6,605 bases of DNA from Bacillota bacterium (GTDB taxonomy: Bacteria; Bacillota; Clostridia; Christensenellales; Aristaeellaceae). Location: assembly GCA_009787135.1 (NCBI GenBank), contig WRGP01000132.1, forward strand, positions 1 through 6,605, in the 5' to 3' direction. Below, piece by piece: positions 1 through 5,650 of the stretch. The position numbers and the translations under genes are program-made. Every line of letters begins with the position of its first letter. The stretch's first letter is position 1. The notes beneath the pieces are model-generated. The model did no database searches and was not told the origin of the DNA. It worked only from the letters and a program-made list of their open reading frames with translations.

Positions 1-205
1 ACTTTTGCGCGTCCGTCAGCCGCTTGCCCGCCGGGTGTGGCTGCCCCAGCAGATAGGGAACCAGCGGGTGCATGCCCGCGGTGGTGAAGAGCACTGTGGG
101 GTCATTATCCGGGATCAGCGACGCGCTGGGGATGACAGCGTGCCCGTGATCCTGAAAGAACTTGAGATACATGGCGCGAAGCTCGTTCGCGGTCTGCGGT
201 TTCAA
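1..205 (-). CDS. alaS: Alanyl-tRNA synthetase, N-terminal fragment (runs off the window)
   Basis: Alanyl-tRNA synthetase charges tRNA-Ala with alanine in the cytoplasm. Only the first 68 codons are present; the gene continues beyond position 1. The fragment carries the start of the class II catalytic domain as seen in AlaS: an N-terminal NELRxMYLKFF helix, then PSASLIPDNDPTVLF, TTAGMHPLVPYLLG and GKRLTDAQK. The TTAGMHPLVPYLLG variant, instead of TxAGMNQFKPyFLG, is found in a subset of bacterial AlaS proteins. The start is a TTG at 203-205, preceded by AAAGGAGTG at 7-8 bases spacing; no ATG fits better. The gene is divergent from the Spo0A-like gene and has its own promoter with a short leader of about 20 bases. 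That leaves no room for a T-box between promoter and start. Identity is secure; the rest of the protein (editing and C-Ala domains) cannot be checked here. Confidence 0.95.
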   Translation of the reverse strand, partial: MKPQTANELRAMYLKFFQDHGHAVIPSASLIPDNDPTVLFTTAGMHPLVPYLLGQPHPAGKRLTDAQK

Positions 206-232
206 CGAAATCACTCCTTTGCTTGAGGATGC

Positions 233-262
233 ATTATCGCATGGAAAGGCGAGATTTGTCAA
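233..262 (-). promoter_or_regulatory. Sigma-A promoter of alaS
   Basis: Read on the minus strand, a perfect -35 TTGACA (262-257) is followed after 18 bases by a -10 GATAAT (238-233), five of six matches to consensus. Transcription would start near 226, about 20 bases before the TTG start of alaS. The leader is too short for a T-box or riboswitch, so alaS looks constitutively expressed unless there is a more distant promoter. Confidence 0.75.
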
Positions 263-292
263 CAATTTCATAAAGAATTGATACGCTTGACA
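257..292. repeat. Inverted repeat between the divergent genes
   Basis: TGTCAA at 257-262 and TTGACA at 287-292 are inverted copies. Inside them lie a second inverted pair, CAATT and AATTG, with an 8-base loop. The outer arms coincide with the alaS -35 element and a TTGACA facing the other way. The repeat may therefore simply reflect two -35 boxes, or it may be an operator; the sequence alone does not decide. Confidence 0.4.
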
Positions 293-316
293 GGCATCCT
301 TAGATTTTGGAAATAA
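287..316 (+). promoter_or_regulatory. Possible promoter of the Spo0A-like gene (weak)
   Basis: A perfect TTGACA lies at 287-292 on the plus strand, facing away from the alaS promoter. At 16-18 bases spacing, however, only poor -10 candidates follow (GGAAAT, GAAATA, AAATAA). Other weak candidates are an extended-type TGCTATGCT at 334-342, which has no -35, and TTGGGC (416-421) with TATAGG (439-444) at 17 bases. None is convincing, so where transcription of the plus-strand gene starts is unresolved. Confidence 0.25.
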
Positions 317-365
317 AGAAATGGTGGAATTTTTGCTATGCTTACAAACGTTAGTTAACCAAATA

Positions 366-454
366 GGGTGAAAATTGCGATTGAATTATCTTCCAAGTTG
401 GGTGAAGAAAAATTTTTGGGCCGGGTGTACAATTTGCTTATAGGAAATGGGGTG
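366..454 (+). repeat. Four GGGTG direct repeats upstream of the Spo0A-like gene
   Basis: GGGTG occurs at 366-370, 400-404, 423-427 and 450-454, with start-to-start distances of 34, 23 and 27 bases, in an otherwise AT-rich stretch. The first two extend to GGGTGAA. The last copy also serves as the likely ribosome binding site of the gene at 463. The spacing is irregular, so a regulator-binding array is only a possibility. Confidence 0.35.
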
Positions 455-462
455 TTGAAACG

Positions 463-966
463 ATGAAGGAATCGATCAAAGTAGTGCTGAGCGACGTCAT
501 CGCCAGCTATCTGGAGGAGCGGCGGAGTATAGCCGCTTTGAACGCGGCGTATCGCCGCGTGGAGGCTTATGCCAAACCCGTGACGGCCGAACCCGACGCC
601 GCGGTTTTGAATATCGTATCGCCCAAACCGGATAGGTTTTGTTTAGCGCAATGGCTTCAAAGCGGGGAGAGAAGCGCTGCCTACGCCATGCTTTCCCGTG
701 CCTCCGGGGAAAACCTCATCCCCAAAGCGCTGAACCCGGGCGCGGAATACCACACGCTGAAAATTTGCGGGTTGAATGCGGGTATGGACTGGACTCACTT
801 TGGGGGGACAGGCGCGGACCCTAAAAATCCGCATGGTTTAAACGTCCGCGCGTATAAACAGGAATCAAGCCTGGGAAAAAAAGCGGCGGATATCCTGCGC
901 GAAATCGGCGTTCCAAAGGAAGGGTTTCCAATATATGCGGGAAGCGATTCTGATGACGACGGATAA
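463..966 (+). CDS. Spo0A-like degenerate receiver domain, frameshifted before its DNA-binding domain
   Basis: This frame encodes the N-terminal part of a Spo0A-type response regulator. Residues 5-11 (IKVVLSD) match beta-1 of the receiver. Residues 28-100 align without gaps to Bacillus Spo0A: AAYRRVEAY, the segment around VLNIVSPKPD, MLSRASGE, and GAEYHTLK. The phosphoacceptor Asp is Asn50, the second acidic-pocket residue is Val12, and about seven residues are missing between beta-1 and beta-2. Asp11, the switch residue Ser78 and Lys100 are kept. The LREIGVP at 145-151 is the motif that opens the Spo0A DNA-binding region. After it the frame is lost and ends in an acidic tail unrelated to the family. 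The ATG at 463 follows GGGGTG at 8 bases. With one base skipped near 925-928, a 254-residue protein results, close to Spo0A length. It may be a decaying paralogue, a sequencing indel, or a phosphorylation-independent regulator. Confidence 0.65.
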   Translation: MKESIKVVLSDVIASYLEERRSIAALNAAYRRVEAYAKPVTAEPDAAVLNIVSPKPDRFCLAQWLQSGERSAAYAMLSRASGENLIPKALNPGAEYHTLKICGLNAGMDWTHFGGTGADPKNPHGLNVRAYKQESSLGKKAADILREIGVPKEGFPIYAGSDSDDDG

Positions 967-1228
967 CATGGATTTGCTGCGCCACGTCACAAGGGAGTTG
1001 TATCCCGGCATTGCCAAACGCTATCAGACGACTTCCCGGCAGGTAGAACAAGCGATCCGTCACGCTAAAAATGTCGCATGGGACCATGGCGGAGCGGATA
1101 CGATAAAGCGATTATTTGGCGACTCGGACAACCGCTATACGGACAAACCGACGAACCGGGCGCTGATTGCCCTCGTCGCCGATCAATTGCGGTTTGAAAG
1201 AATGTACCGACAAAGTTATACGCTATGA
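935..1228 (+). CDS. Spo0A-type C-terminal DNA-binding domain (second half of the split gene)
   Basis: Residues 1-95 match the Spo0A C-terminal effector domain, the part that binds 0A boxes and contacts RNA polymerase. Visible family motifs are QYMREAILM (beginning just before the ATG), LLRHVTRELYPGIAKRY, TTSRQVEQAIRHA with NVAW, LFG, and KPTNRALIALVADQLR. The helix-turn-helix spans about residues 25-49. Relative to the usual TTASRVERAIRHA, both recognition-helix Arg residues flanking VE are Gln. The frame has no stops and reads well, so it has not decayed much. It overlaps the upstream frame by 32 bases. The ATG at 935 lies 10 bases after AAAGGAAGGG (915-924), so independent initiation is possible and would give a receiver-free DNA-binding protein of 97 residues. 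In B. subtilis the isolated Spo0A effector domain is active without phosphorylation. Whether this frame is translated alone, by frameshifting, or not at all is unknown. Confidence 0.75.
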   Translation: MREAILMTTDNMDLLRHVTRELYPGIAKRYQTTSRQVEQAIRHAKNVAWDHGGADTIKRLFGDSDNRYTDKPTNRALIALVADQLRFERMYRQSYTL

Positions 1229-1229
1229 G

Positions 1230-1252
1230 CAAAGTATCTTCAAGATTCTTTG
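1230..1252. terminator. Near-perfect palindrome just after the Spo0A-like gene
   Basis: Starting two bases after the stop at 1228, the sequence folds as CAAAG-T-ATC, loop TTCAA, GAT-T-CTTTG: eight pairs with one T-T mismatch. No T-run follows on either strand, so it is at best a weak, possibly bidirectional terminator between the two convergent genes. Confidence 0.3.
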
Positions 1253-1259
1253 GCGCAGC

Positions 1260-1289
1260 TATGTGGGAACTTTAGACAGCCCCCACATA
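1260..1289. repeat. Eight-base inverted repeat at the 3' end of the M42 gene
   Basis: TATGTGGG (1260-1267) pairs perfectly with CCCACATA (1282-1289) around a 14-base loop that contains the TAA stop of the M42 gene. Together with the palindrome at 1230-1252 it forms the convergent intergenic zone. It lacks a T-tract in both directions, so a terminator role is not established. Confidence 0.35.
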
Positions 1290-2315
1290 CGCCGCTAAAA
1301 TTTCAAACGTATTTTCCAGTCCCTTCACATGCGTCCTCTCATACCCGTGCGTGCCCAAAACCCCCGGCCCAATCAGCCCATGCCGGATATCCAGCCCCGT
1401 TCTCAGCGCCGCGTCCGCGTCAGAAGCATAGTGCGGCACAAACAGGTCCAGCGCGTACGCAACGCCCGCCCTTTCCGCCGCGTCCACCAGCCCGTCCACC
1501 ACGTCCTGATGATAGGGTGAAAACCGGTCCATCACGCAGATGGATACCTTTTTCTCATCCGAGTAATTCGTCGGCCCGCAGCAGCCAATGTCAATGGCCA
1601 GCAGTTCCTCCGTATCCTCCGGCAGGCCGCTTCCTCCGCCATGGCCCACTTCCTCATAGAGCGAGAAGTGCGCCGTTACATGGCGGGGCAGCGCCGCCTT
1701 CTCCTCCTTTACATACTTCATGAACGCCAGCAGGACCGCGATGGACGCCTTGTCATCCAAATAACGGCTTTTGATGTACCCGCTCTGCGTAAACACGGTC
1801 ATAGGGTCAAGCGCCACCAAGTCTCCGCACCGGACGCCCAGTGCCGCCACATCCTCGGCGCTCCTTACATCCTCGTCCAGAAACAGGTACAGGTTTTTTT
1901 CATAATCCGCCGTGGCCATGCGCGCTTCCTGGTCCATCAGATGCAGGCTGGAGTTCAGCCGCCGCATGGCGCCCGTATAGATCTTGCCGCCCCGGCTGTA
2001 TACCCGCACGTTCGCCATCTCACACTGGAAGGGATACAAGCCGCCTACGTTGCACACCCGGATTGTCCCGTCTGGGTTCACATACCGCACCATCAGGCCG
2101 ATATCGTCCCCATGCGCCGACAAAACCAGGCCGTTGCCCTTGCCGCCCAGATCCACGGCAACGCCGCCCTTGCGAAGGCGCGCGGGCGAATAGCGAAGGC
2201 GCTCCGCCTCTTCGATCAAATAGTTCTCAAGCGGCCGGTATTGGCCTGTGGTGCTGTCGATGGCCAGTACGTTCCGAAGCTGGCCAATCATATACTCGCG
2301 ATACGCGTCCTTCAA
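1272..2315 (-). CDS. M42 family metallo-aminopeptidase
   Basis: Family M42 enzymes are cytoplasmic, two-metal aminopeptidases that form dodecameric tetrahedral shells and trim N-terminal residues from short peptides; some members are mislabelled endoglucanases. The TTG start at 2313-2315 is chosen because GAGGAG lies 8 bases upstream; the in-frame ATG codons further upstream (2333, 2369, 2378) have no such site. This gives 347 residues, normal for the family. The metal-binding motifs are in order: LSAHGDDIG with His68 and Asp70, SRYLDDKAS with bridging Asp187, YEEVGHGGG with catalytic Glu221 and ligand Glu222, DIG with Asp242, and a C-terminal GTHGYERTH with His323. The set is complete, so the enzyme should be active. 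It lies 124 bases downstream of coaBC on the same strand, beyond a probable terminator, and converges with the Spo0A-like gene. Substrate preference cannot be read from the sequence. Confidence 0.92.
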   Translation of the reverse strand: MKDAYREYMIGQLRNVLAIDSTTGQYRPLENYLIEEAERLRYSPARLRKGGVAVDLGGKGNGLVLSAHGDDIGLMVRYVNPDGTIRVCNVGGLYPFQCEMANVRVYSRGGKIYTGAMRRLNSSLHLMDQEARMATADYEKNLYLFLDEDVRSAEDVAALGVRCGDLVALDPMTVFTQSGYIKSRYLDDKASIAVLLAFMKYVKEEKAALPRHVTAHFSLYEEVGHGGGSGLPEDTEELLAIDIGCCGPTNYSDEKKVSICVMDRFSPYHQDVVDGLVDAAERAGVAYALDLFVPHYASDADAALRTGLDIRHGLIGPGVLGTHGYERTHVKGLENTFEILAAYVGAV

Positions 2316-2383
2316 GGTGCTGTCTCCTCTCATCCGGCGTGTTTCGACAGGGTCCGGCGCTATGGCCATCCAGGCCAAATCTT

Positions 2384-2426
2384 AAAAAGGGGCTTTCCTT
2401 CGCTTCGCTTTTCTGATAAAGGAAAG
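2384..2426 (-). terminator. Probable terminator after coaBC
   Basis: On the minus strand, CTTTCCTT (2426-2419) and AAGGAAAG (2400-2393) form a perfect 8-bp stem with an 18-base loop, followed by CCCC and then TTTTT (2388-2384). The T-run is four bases from the stem and the stem is only moderately GC-rich, so termination may be partial and some read-through into the M42 gene is plausible. An alternative pairing of CGCTTC with GAAGCG competes within the same segment. Confidence 0.45.
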
Positions 2427-2439
2427 AAGCGTCTTCCGT

Positions 2440-3663
2440 TCATGCGTTCGCCCCATCCGCCCATCCGCGCCGCACGGCATCCAATATCACATCCGCCAGC
2501 TGCCGCTTTGTCATCAGCGGAAGCTCCGTAACGCCCTCTGGCGTCACCAGCGAGGCAATGTTCGTATCCACGTCAAACCCAGCGCCTTCCCGCGACACGT
2601 CGTTGGCCACCACCAAATCCGCCCGCTTGGAAAGCAGCTTTCGCTTTGCGTTCTCTACAAGGTTCTCCGTTTCCGCCGCGAACGCCACAAGAAACTGGCC
2701 CGGGCGCTTGGCCGCGCCGACGGCTTCGGCCACGTCGGGCGTCTGGGAGAAATGAAGGGTGAGCCCGCTTACGCCGTCCCGCTTTTTGATCTTGTTTTCA
2801 GCGGGCGTGTCTTTTCGAAAATCACAGGGCGCCGCGGCCTGTATAATAGCGTCCTGGCCGGCGGCCCGCGCCATGACAGCGTCAAGAAGCTCCGCCGTCG
2901 TCATAACGCGCGCCACCTCCGCCCCGGCGGGCGGATCAAGGCTCACCGGCCCGGACACAAGCGTCACTTTTGCGCCGCGCGCCAAGGCCGCCTCCGCGAT
3001 CGCATACCCCATTTTGCCGGAGGAGTGGTTGGAAATGTAGCGCACAGGGTCGATCGGCTCGCGCGTCGGCCCGGCGGTGACCAGCACCCGCTTGCCTTTG
3101 AAATCCTGTTCCCTTGTAAGAATCGCCAGCGCGGCCTCCGCAATCTCCGCGGGCTCGGCCATGCGGCCCTCGTCCACGTCCCCGCATGCCAAAAAGCCCG
3201 TGCCCGGGCCCACCGTAAGCACGCCTCTTGACGTGAGCGCATTCAAATTTCTCTGTATGGCGGGGTGCCGCCACATGTTCGCGTTCATCGCCGGGGCAAG
3301 AAGCACCGGCGCGCTTGTAGCCAGCAGCGTGGTGGAGAGCATGTCGTCGGCAATGCCGTTTGCGTACTTGCCCATCAGGTTCGCCGTCGCCGGCGCGACC
3401 ACGAACAGATCCGCCGCCCTGGCCCACGAAATATGCTTTATCTCCCACTGCGTGGGCTCCTCAAACATGCCGCTGGACACGGGACGCCCAGACAGCGCCT
3501 GAAACGTCAGCGAAGGCACAAAACGGCCGGCGTTTTCGGTCAGGATCACCCGCACGTCCGCGCCGAGCTTTTTCAGGCGGCTTGTCACCTCGCACGCTTT
3601 GTACGCGGCGATGCCGCCCGCGACGCCCAGCACCACGGTACGGCCTTCCAGCGGCGCGTTCAT
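2440..3663 (-). CDS. coaBC: Bifunctional phosphopantothenoylcysteine decarboxylase / phosphopantothenate-cysteine ligase
   Basis: CoaBC performs two consecutive cytoplasmic steps of coenzyme A synthesis: it joins cysteine to 4'-phosphopantothenate, then decarboxylates the product to 4'-phosphopantetheine. At 407 residues it has the usual length. The N-terminal flavin-dependent CoaC domain shows GGIAAYK (16-22), the catalytic His77 in IKHISW, PAMNANMW (124-131), and the flap Cys160 in ACGDVDEGRM. The CoaB domain begins at about 190 with VLVTAGPTREPIDPVRYISNH and SSGKMG, including the conserved Asn212, followed by the lysine-rich KIKKRDG and FAAETE. The usual AAVaDYrP segment reads AAAPCDFRKD here; the Asp is kept but the neighbours are unusual. 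The ATG (3661-3663) overlaps the rpoZ stop by four bases (ATGA), implying translational coupling. It is the last gene of the yicC operon, with a hairpin downstream. Confidence 0.97.
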   Translation of the reverse strand: MNAPLEGRTVVLGVAGGIAAYKACEVTSRLKKLGADVRVILTENAGRFVPSLTFQALSGRPVSSGMFEEPTQWEIKHISWARAADLFVVAPATANLMGKYANGIADDMLSTTLLATSAPVLLAPAMNANMWRHPAIQRNLNALTSRGVLTVGPGTGFLACGDVDEGRMAEPAEIAEAALAILTREQDFKGKRVLVTAGPTREPIDPVRYISNHSSGKMGYAIAEAALARGAKVTLVSGPVSLDPPAGAEVARVMTTAELLDAVMARAAGQDAIIQAAAPCDFRKDTPAENKIKKRDGVSGLTLHFSQTPDVAEAVGAAKRPGQFLVAFAAETENLVENAKRKLLSKRADLVVANDVSREGAGFDVDTNIASLVTPEGVTELPLMTKRQLADVILDAVRRGWADGANA

Positions 3664-3872
3664 TCGTTTAACTCAAAAGGCGCGTCGTGATCAATCAGGC
3701 CGCGATTGATTTCCTGCACGGCGACGGAAACCGGCTTGGTCTCTTTTGTTTCGATCAACGGCTGCATGCCCGCCACCAGCTGGCGCGCGCGCTTGGCCAC
3801 CTTTACCACCAGGGTATAGCGGCACTCGGCTTGATCTAGCAGCTCAATGACGGATGGGTTGGTAATGGCCAT
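3660..3872 (-). CDS. rpoZ: RNA polymerase omega subunit
   Basis: Omega is the small RNA polymerase subunit that stabilises beta-prime during core assembly. The 70-residue protein has the family core: NPSVIELLDQ at 5-14, then the hallmark CRYTLVVKVAKRARQL at 17-32, and a C-terminal KPVSVAVQEINRG that matches the family's vaiEi.rG segment. Its length is typical for Firmicutes. The ATG at 3870-3872 is preceded by AAGGAGG at 8 bases, the strongest ribosome binding site in the window. It sits 27 bases after gmk, and its stop codon overlaps the coaBC start. The gmk-rpoZ-coaBC order is widely conserved in Firmicutes, which supports the call despite the small size. Confidence 0.95.
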   Translation of the reverse strand: MAITNPSVIELLDQAECRYTLVVKVAKRARQLVAGMQPLIETKETKPVSVAVQEINRGLIDHDAPFELNE

Positions 3873-3887
3873 ACTGGCTTCCTCCTT

Positions 3888-3900
3888 GCGCGAAACGCGC
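3888..3900 (-). repeat. GC-only stem with TTT loop between gmk and rpoZ
   Basis: In the mRNA sense, GCGCG-TTT-CGCGC forms a perfect five-pair GC hairpin. Its first base is the last base of the gmk TAG stop, and its end abuts the AAGGAGG of rpoZ. It fills most of the 27-base spacer. It could affect ribosome re-initiation or mRNA processing; no T-run follows, so it is not a normal terminator. Confidence 0.45.
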
Positions 3901-4490
3901 TATAAAATGTTGGGACGGTACCGCACGGTATTCTGCCGCTCCGCGGCGACGATGGCCGTTAGCGTTTGATACGCTTCCTCCACGGTTTCATTGATCAGCG
4001 CGTAGCGGTACCTTGATACCTGCTCTATTTCACCGCGCGCGTTGTGAAGCCTGCGCTGGATGTCCGCCTCATTTTCCGTGTTGCGGCTGCGGAGCCTGCG
4101 CTCCAATTCCGCAAAGGACGGGGGCAAAATGAACACCGTCACGCATTCGGCCAGCTTGGACATGACGGACATGGCCCCCTGCGTGTCAATGTCCAGCAGC
4201 AGATCACGCCCCTCGTCGAGCATCTGCATGACGGGCTTGAACAGCGTGCCATAGCGATGGCCGTGTACCATGGCCGTTTCCAGAAATTCTCCGGCTCGCT
4301 CCACCGCGCCAAACTGCTCCTCAGTCAGAAAATGATAGTGAACGCCGTCCAGCTCTGTAGCCCGCGGGAGACGCGTGGTGGCGGAGACGGAGAATACAAA
4401 GCCGCCGTCCCGCGCGAGGAGCAGTTCCGCCAGCGTTCCCTTGCCTGCCCCGGCCGGGCCGGAAATGACCATCAACACGCCCCTGCGCAT
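3900..4490 (-). CDS. gmk: Guanylate kinase
   Basis: Guanylate kinase transfers phosphate from ATP to GMP, giving GDP, an essential step in guanine nucleotide supply in the cytoplasm. The ATG at 4488-4490 is chosen because GAGGAG lies 7 bases upstream and it begins right after the remA stop (one base between). Longer in-frame starts would run far into remA. The resulting 196-residue protein has normal length. It shows the P-loop GPAGAGKGT at 11-19, the GMP-binding segment SATTRLPRATELDGVHYHF at 36-54, the lid-region RYGT at 79-82, LDIDTQGAM in the core, ILPPSFAELERRL, and a C-terminal YRYALIN. All expected GMP contacts are present, so the enzyme should work. It is the third gene of the yicC operon, immediately downstream of remA, as in many Clostridia and Bacilli. 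Confidence 0.97.
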   Translation of the reverse strand: MRRGVLMVISGPAGAGKGTLAELLLARDGGFVFSVSATTRLPRATELDGVHYHFLTEEQFGAVERAGEFLETAMVHGHRYGTLFKPVMQMLDEGRDLLLDIDTQGAMSVMSKLAECVTVFILPPSFAELERRLRSRNTENEADIQRRLHNARGEIEQVSRYRYALINETVEEAYQTLTAIVAAERQNTVRYRPNIL

Positions 4491-4491
4491 G

Positions 4492-4731
4492 TCAGGTCTC
4501 CTCATCCAAGCGGTTGGCGACCGTCTCTGGCTGCACGGCACAGAGCACCACATGGCCTGAGTCCATCACCAGCACCGCGCGCGTTCTGCGGCCAAACGTC
4601 GCGTCTACCAGCTGGCCGCGCTCCTGCCCTTCGCGGATGATGCGCTTGACAGGCGCGGAGTCCGGCGCGACAATCGCGATGATCCTCGCCACGTTGACAA
4701 TGCTTCCAAAACCAATGTTTAAAAACCGCAT
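4492..4731 (-). CDS. remA: RemA/DUF370 family DNA-binding regulator
   Basis: The 79-residue protein matches RemA over its whole length: FLNIGFGSIVNVARIIAIV, then PDSAPVKR, a central RGQLVDATFGRRTRAVLVMDSG, and VVLCAVQPETVA near the C-terminus. In B. subtilis, RemA is an oligomeric DNA-binding activator of biofilm matrix and osmoprotection genes. In Clostridia its targets are largely unknown, so the function here is inferred by family only. The ATG at 4729-4731 has a modest GGCGG-type ribosome binding site about 6 bases upstream, overlapping the yicC stop region. Ten bases separate it from yicC and one base from gmk, so all three are clearly co-transcribed. No unusual residues were noticed. 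Confidence 0.96.
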   Translation of the reverse strand: MRFLNIGFGSIVNVARIIAIVAPDSAPVKRIIREGQERGQLVDATFGRRTRAVLVMDSGHVVLCAVQPETVANRLDEET

Positions 4732-4741
4732 GTTCCACCGC

Positions 4742-5614
4742 CTATTCGATATTCTGTACCTGCTCGCGGATCTTTTCGATCTCCGTCTTTAATGCTACCA
4801 CAAGCGCCGCGATCGTCAGATCCGACGCCTTGGAGCCGATGGTGTTGACCTCGCGGTTAAGCTCCTGCACGAGAAAATCCAGCTTGCGCCCTACGGGCTC
4901 CGTGGCTTTCAGGCAATCTTGTATCTGCCCTATGTGGCTCTTCAGGCGCACCAATTCCTCATCTATGGCCGCCCGGTCGGCGAAGAGCGCGACCTCCTGC
5001 GCCAACCGCTGCGGATCGGGCGGCGCGGCCAGCAGCTCTTCCACGCGCGCGTTCAGCCGCGCCCTGTAATCGGCCACCACATCGGGCGCGCGCAGGGTGA
5101 TTTGCTCCGCACCGGCTGTAAGGCGCCCGATCCGATCTTGCAGGTCCGCCGACAGGGCCTCGCCCTCCTGCCCGCGCATGCGGGCTAACACATCCAGCGC
5201 GCCTTGGAGCGTCGATACGCACAGCGCCGTAACAGCGTCCTGATCGTCGTCCCTTTCCGCCACGGTCAGCACGTCCGGCATGGAGGCAAGGCGCGTGAGA
5301 GAGCGGTCGTCCTGAAGGCCTGTTTCCGCGGCCATGAGGTCAAACGCCCGCGCGTAAGCACGCAAAAGCGAAGTATCGACCCTAACCTCCCGCGCGTCAT
5401 CCCGGCTGTTTCGGTAGGTCAAAAACACATCGGCATGCCCACGGCTGAGGCGCGCGGCCAACGCTTTTCGGATCACATCCTCCAGAAATAACATGCCGCG
5501 CGGCACACGAAGGTTTAGATCCAAGAACCGGTGGTTGACTGTCTTGATTTCAACGGACATCTCGCGGCCGTCCGTCTCCTGACGAAAACGCCCATAGCCG
5601 GTCATGCTGCGCAC
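4742..5614 (-). CDS. yicC: YicC/YloC family endoribonuclease
   Basis: YicC proteins are cytoplasmic endoribonucleases; the E. coli member has been linked to small-RNA decay, and B. subtilis has the homologue YloC. The 290-residue protein shows the family signatures: MTGYGR near the N-terminus, VEIKTVNHRFLDLNLRVPR at about 21-39, and a C-terminal domain ending in REVNTIGSKASDL and EIEKIREQVQNIE (254-290), which is nearly invariant in the family. The start is a GTG at 5612-5614, because GGAGG lies 7 bases upstream. The ATG three codons later would be 16 bases away. It is the first gene of the operon, behind a recognisable promoter with a leader of about 30 bases. Sequence and length are ordinary for Clostridia. 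Confidence 0.96.
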   Translation of the reverse strand: MRSMTGYGRFRQETDGREMSVEIKTVNHRFLDLNLRVPRGMLFLEDVIRKALAARLSRGHADVFLTYRNSRDDAREVRVDTSLLRAYARAFDLMAAETGLQDDRSLTRLASMPDVLTVAERDDDQDAVTALCVSTLQGALDVLARMRGQEGEALSADLQDRIGRLTAGAEQITLRAPDVVADYRARLNARVEELLAAPPDPQRLAQEVALFADRAAIDEELVRLKSHIGQIQDCLKATEPVGRKLDFLVQELNREVNTIGSKASDLTIAALVVALKTEIEKIREQVQNIE

Positions 5615-5650
5615 AGTCGTCCCTCCAAGCGTGAAGCGTCATAATGGAAT

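Noticed and set aside
5..226. Plus-strand open frame at the left edge
   Set aside because: It is antisense to the alaS start, promoter leader included; the minus strand clearly encodes AlaS.
206..232. T-box or other riboswitch for alaS
   Set aside because: The promoter leaves only about 20 bases before the start codon and there is no T-box sequence.
1641..2531. Long plus-strand open frame of 296 codons
   Set aside because: It lies antisense to the well-supported M42 gene and the end of coaBC, has no family resemblance, and is typical of antisense frames in GC-rich genes.
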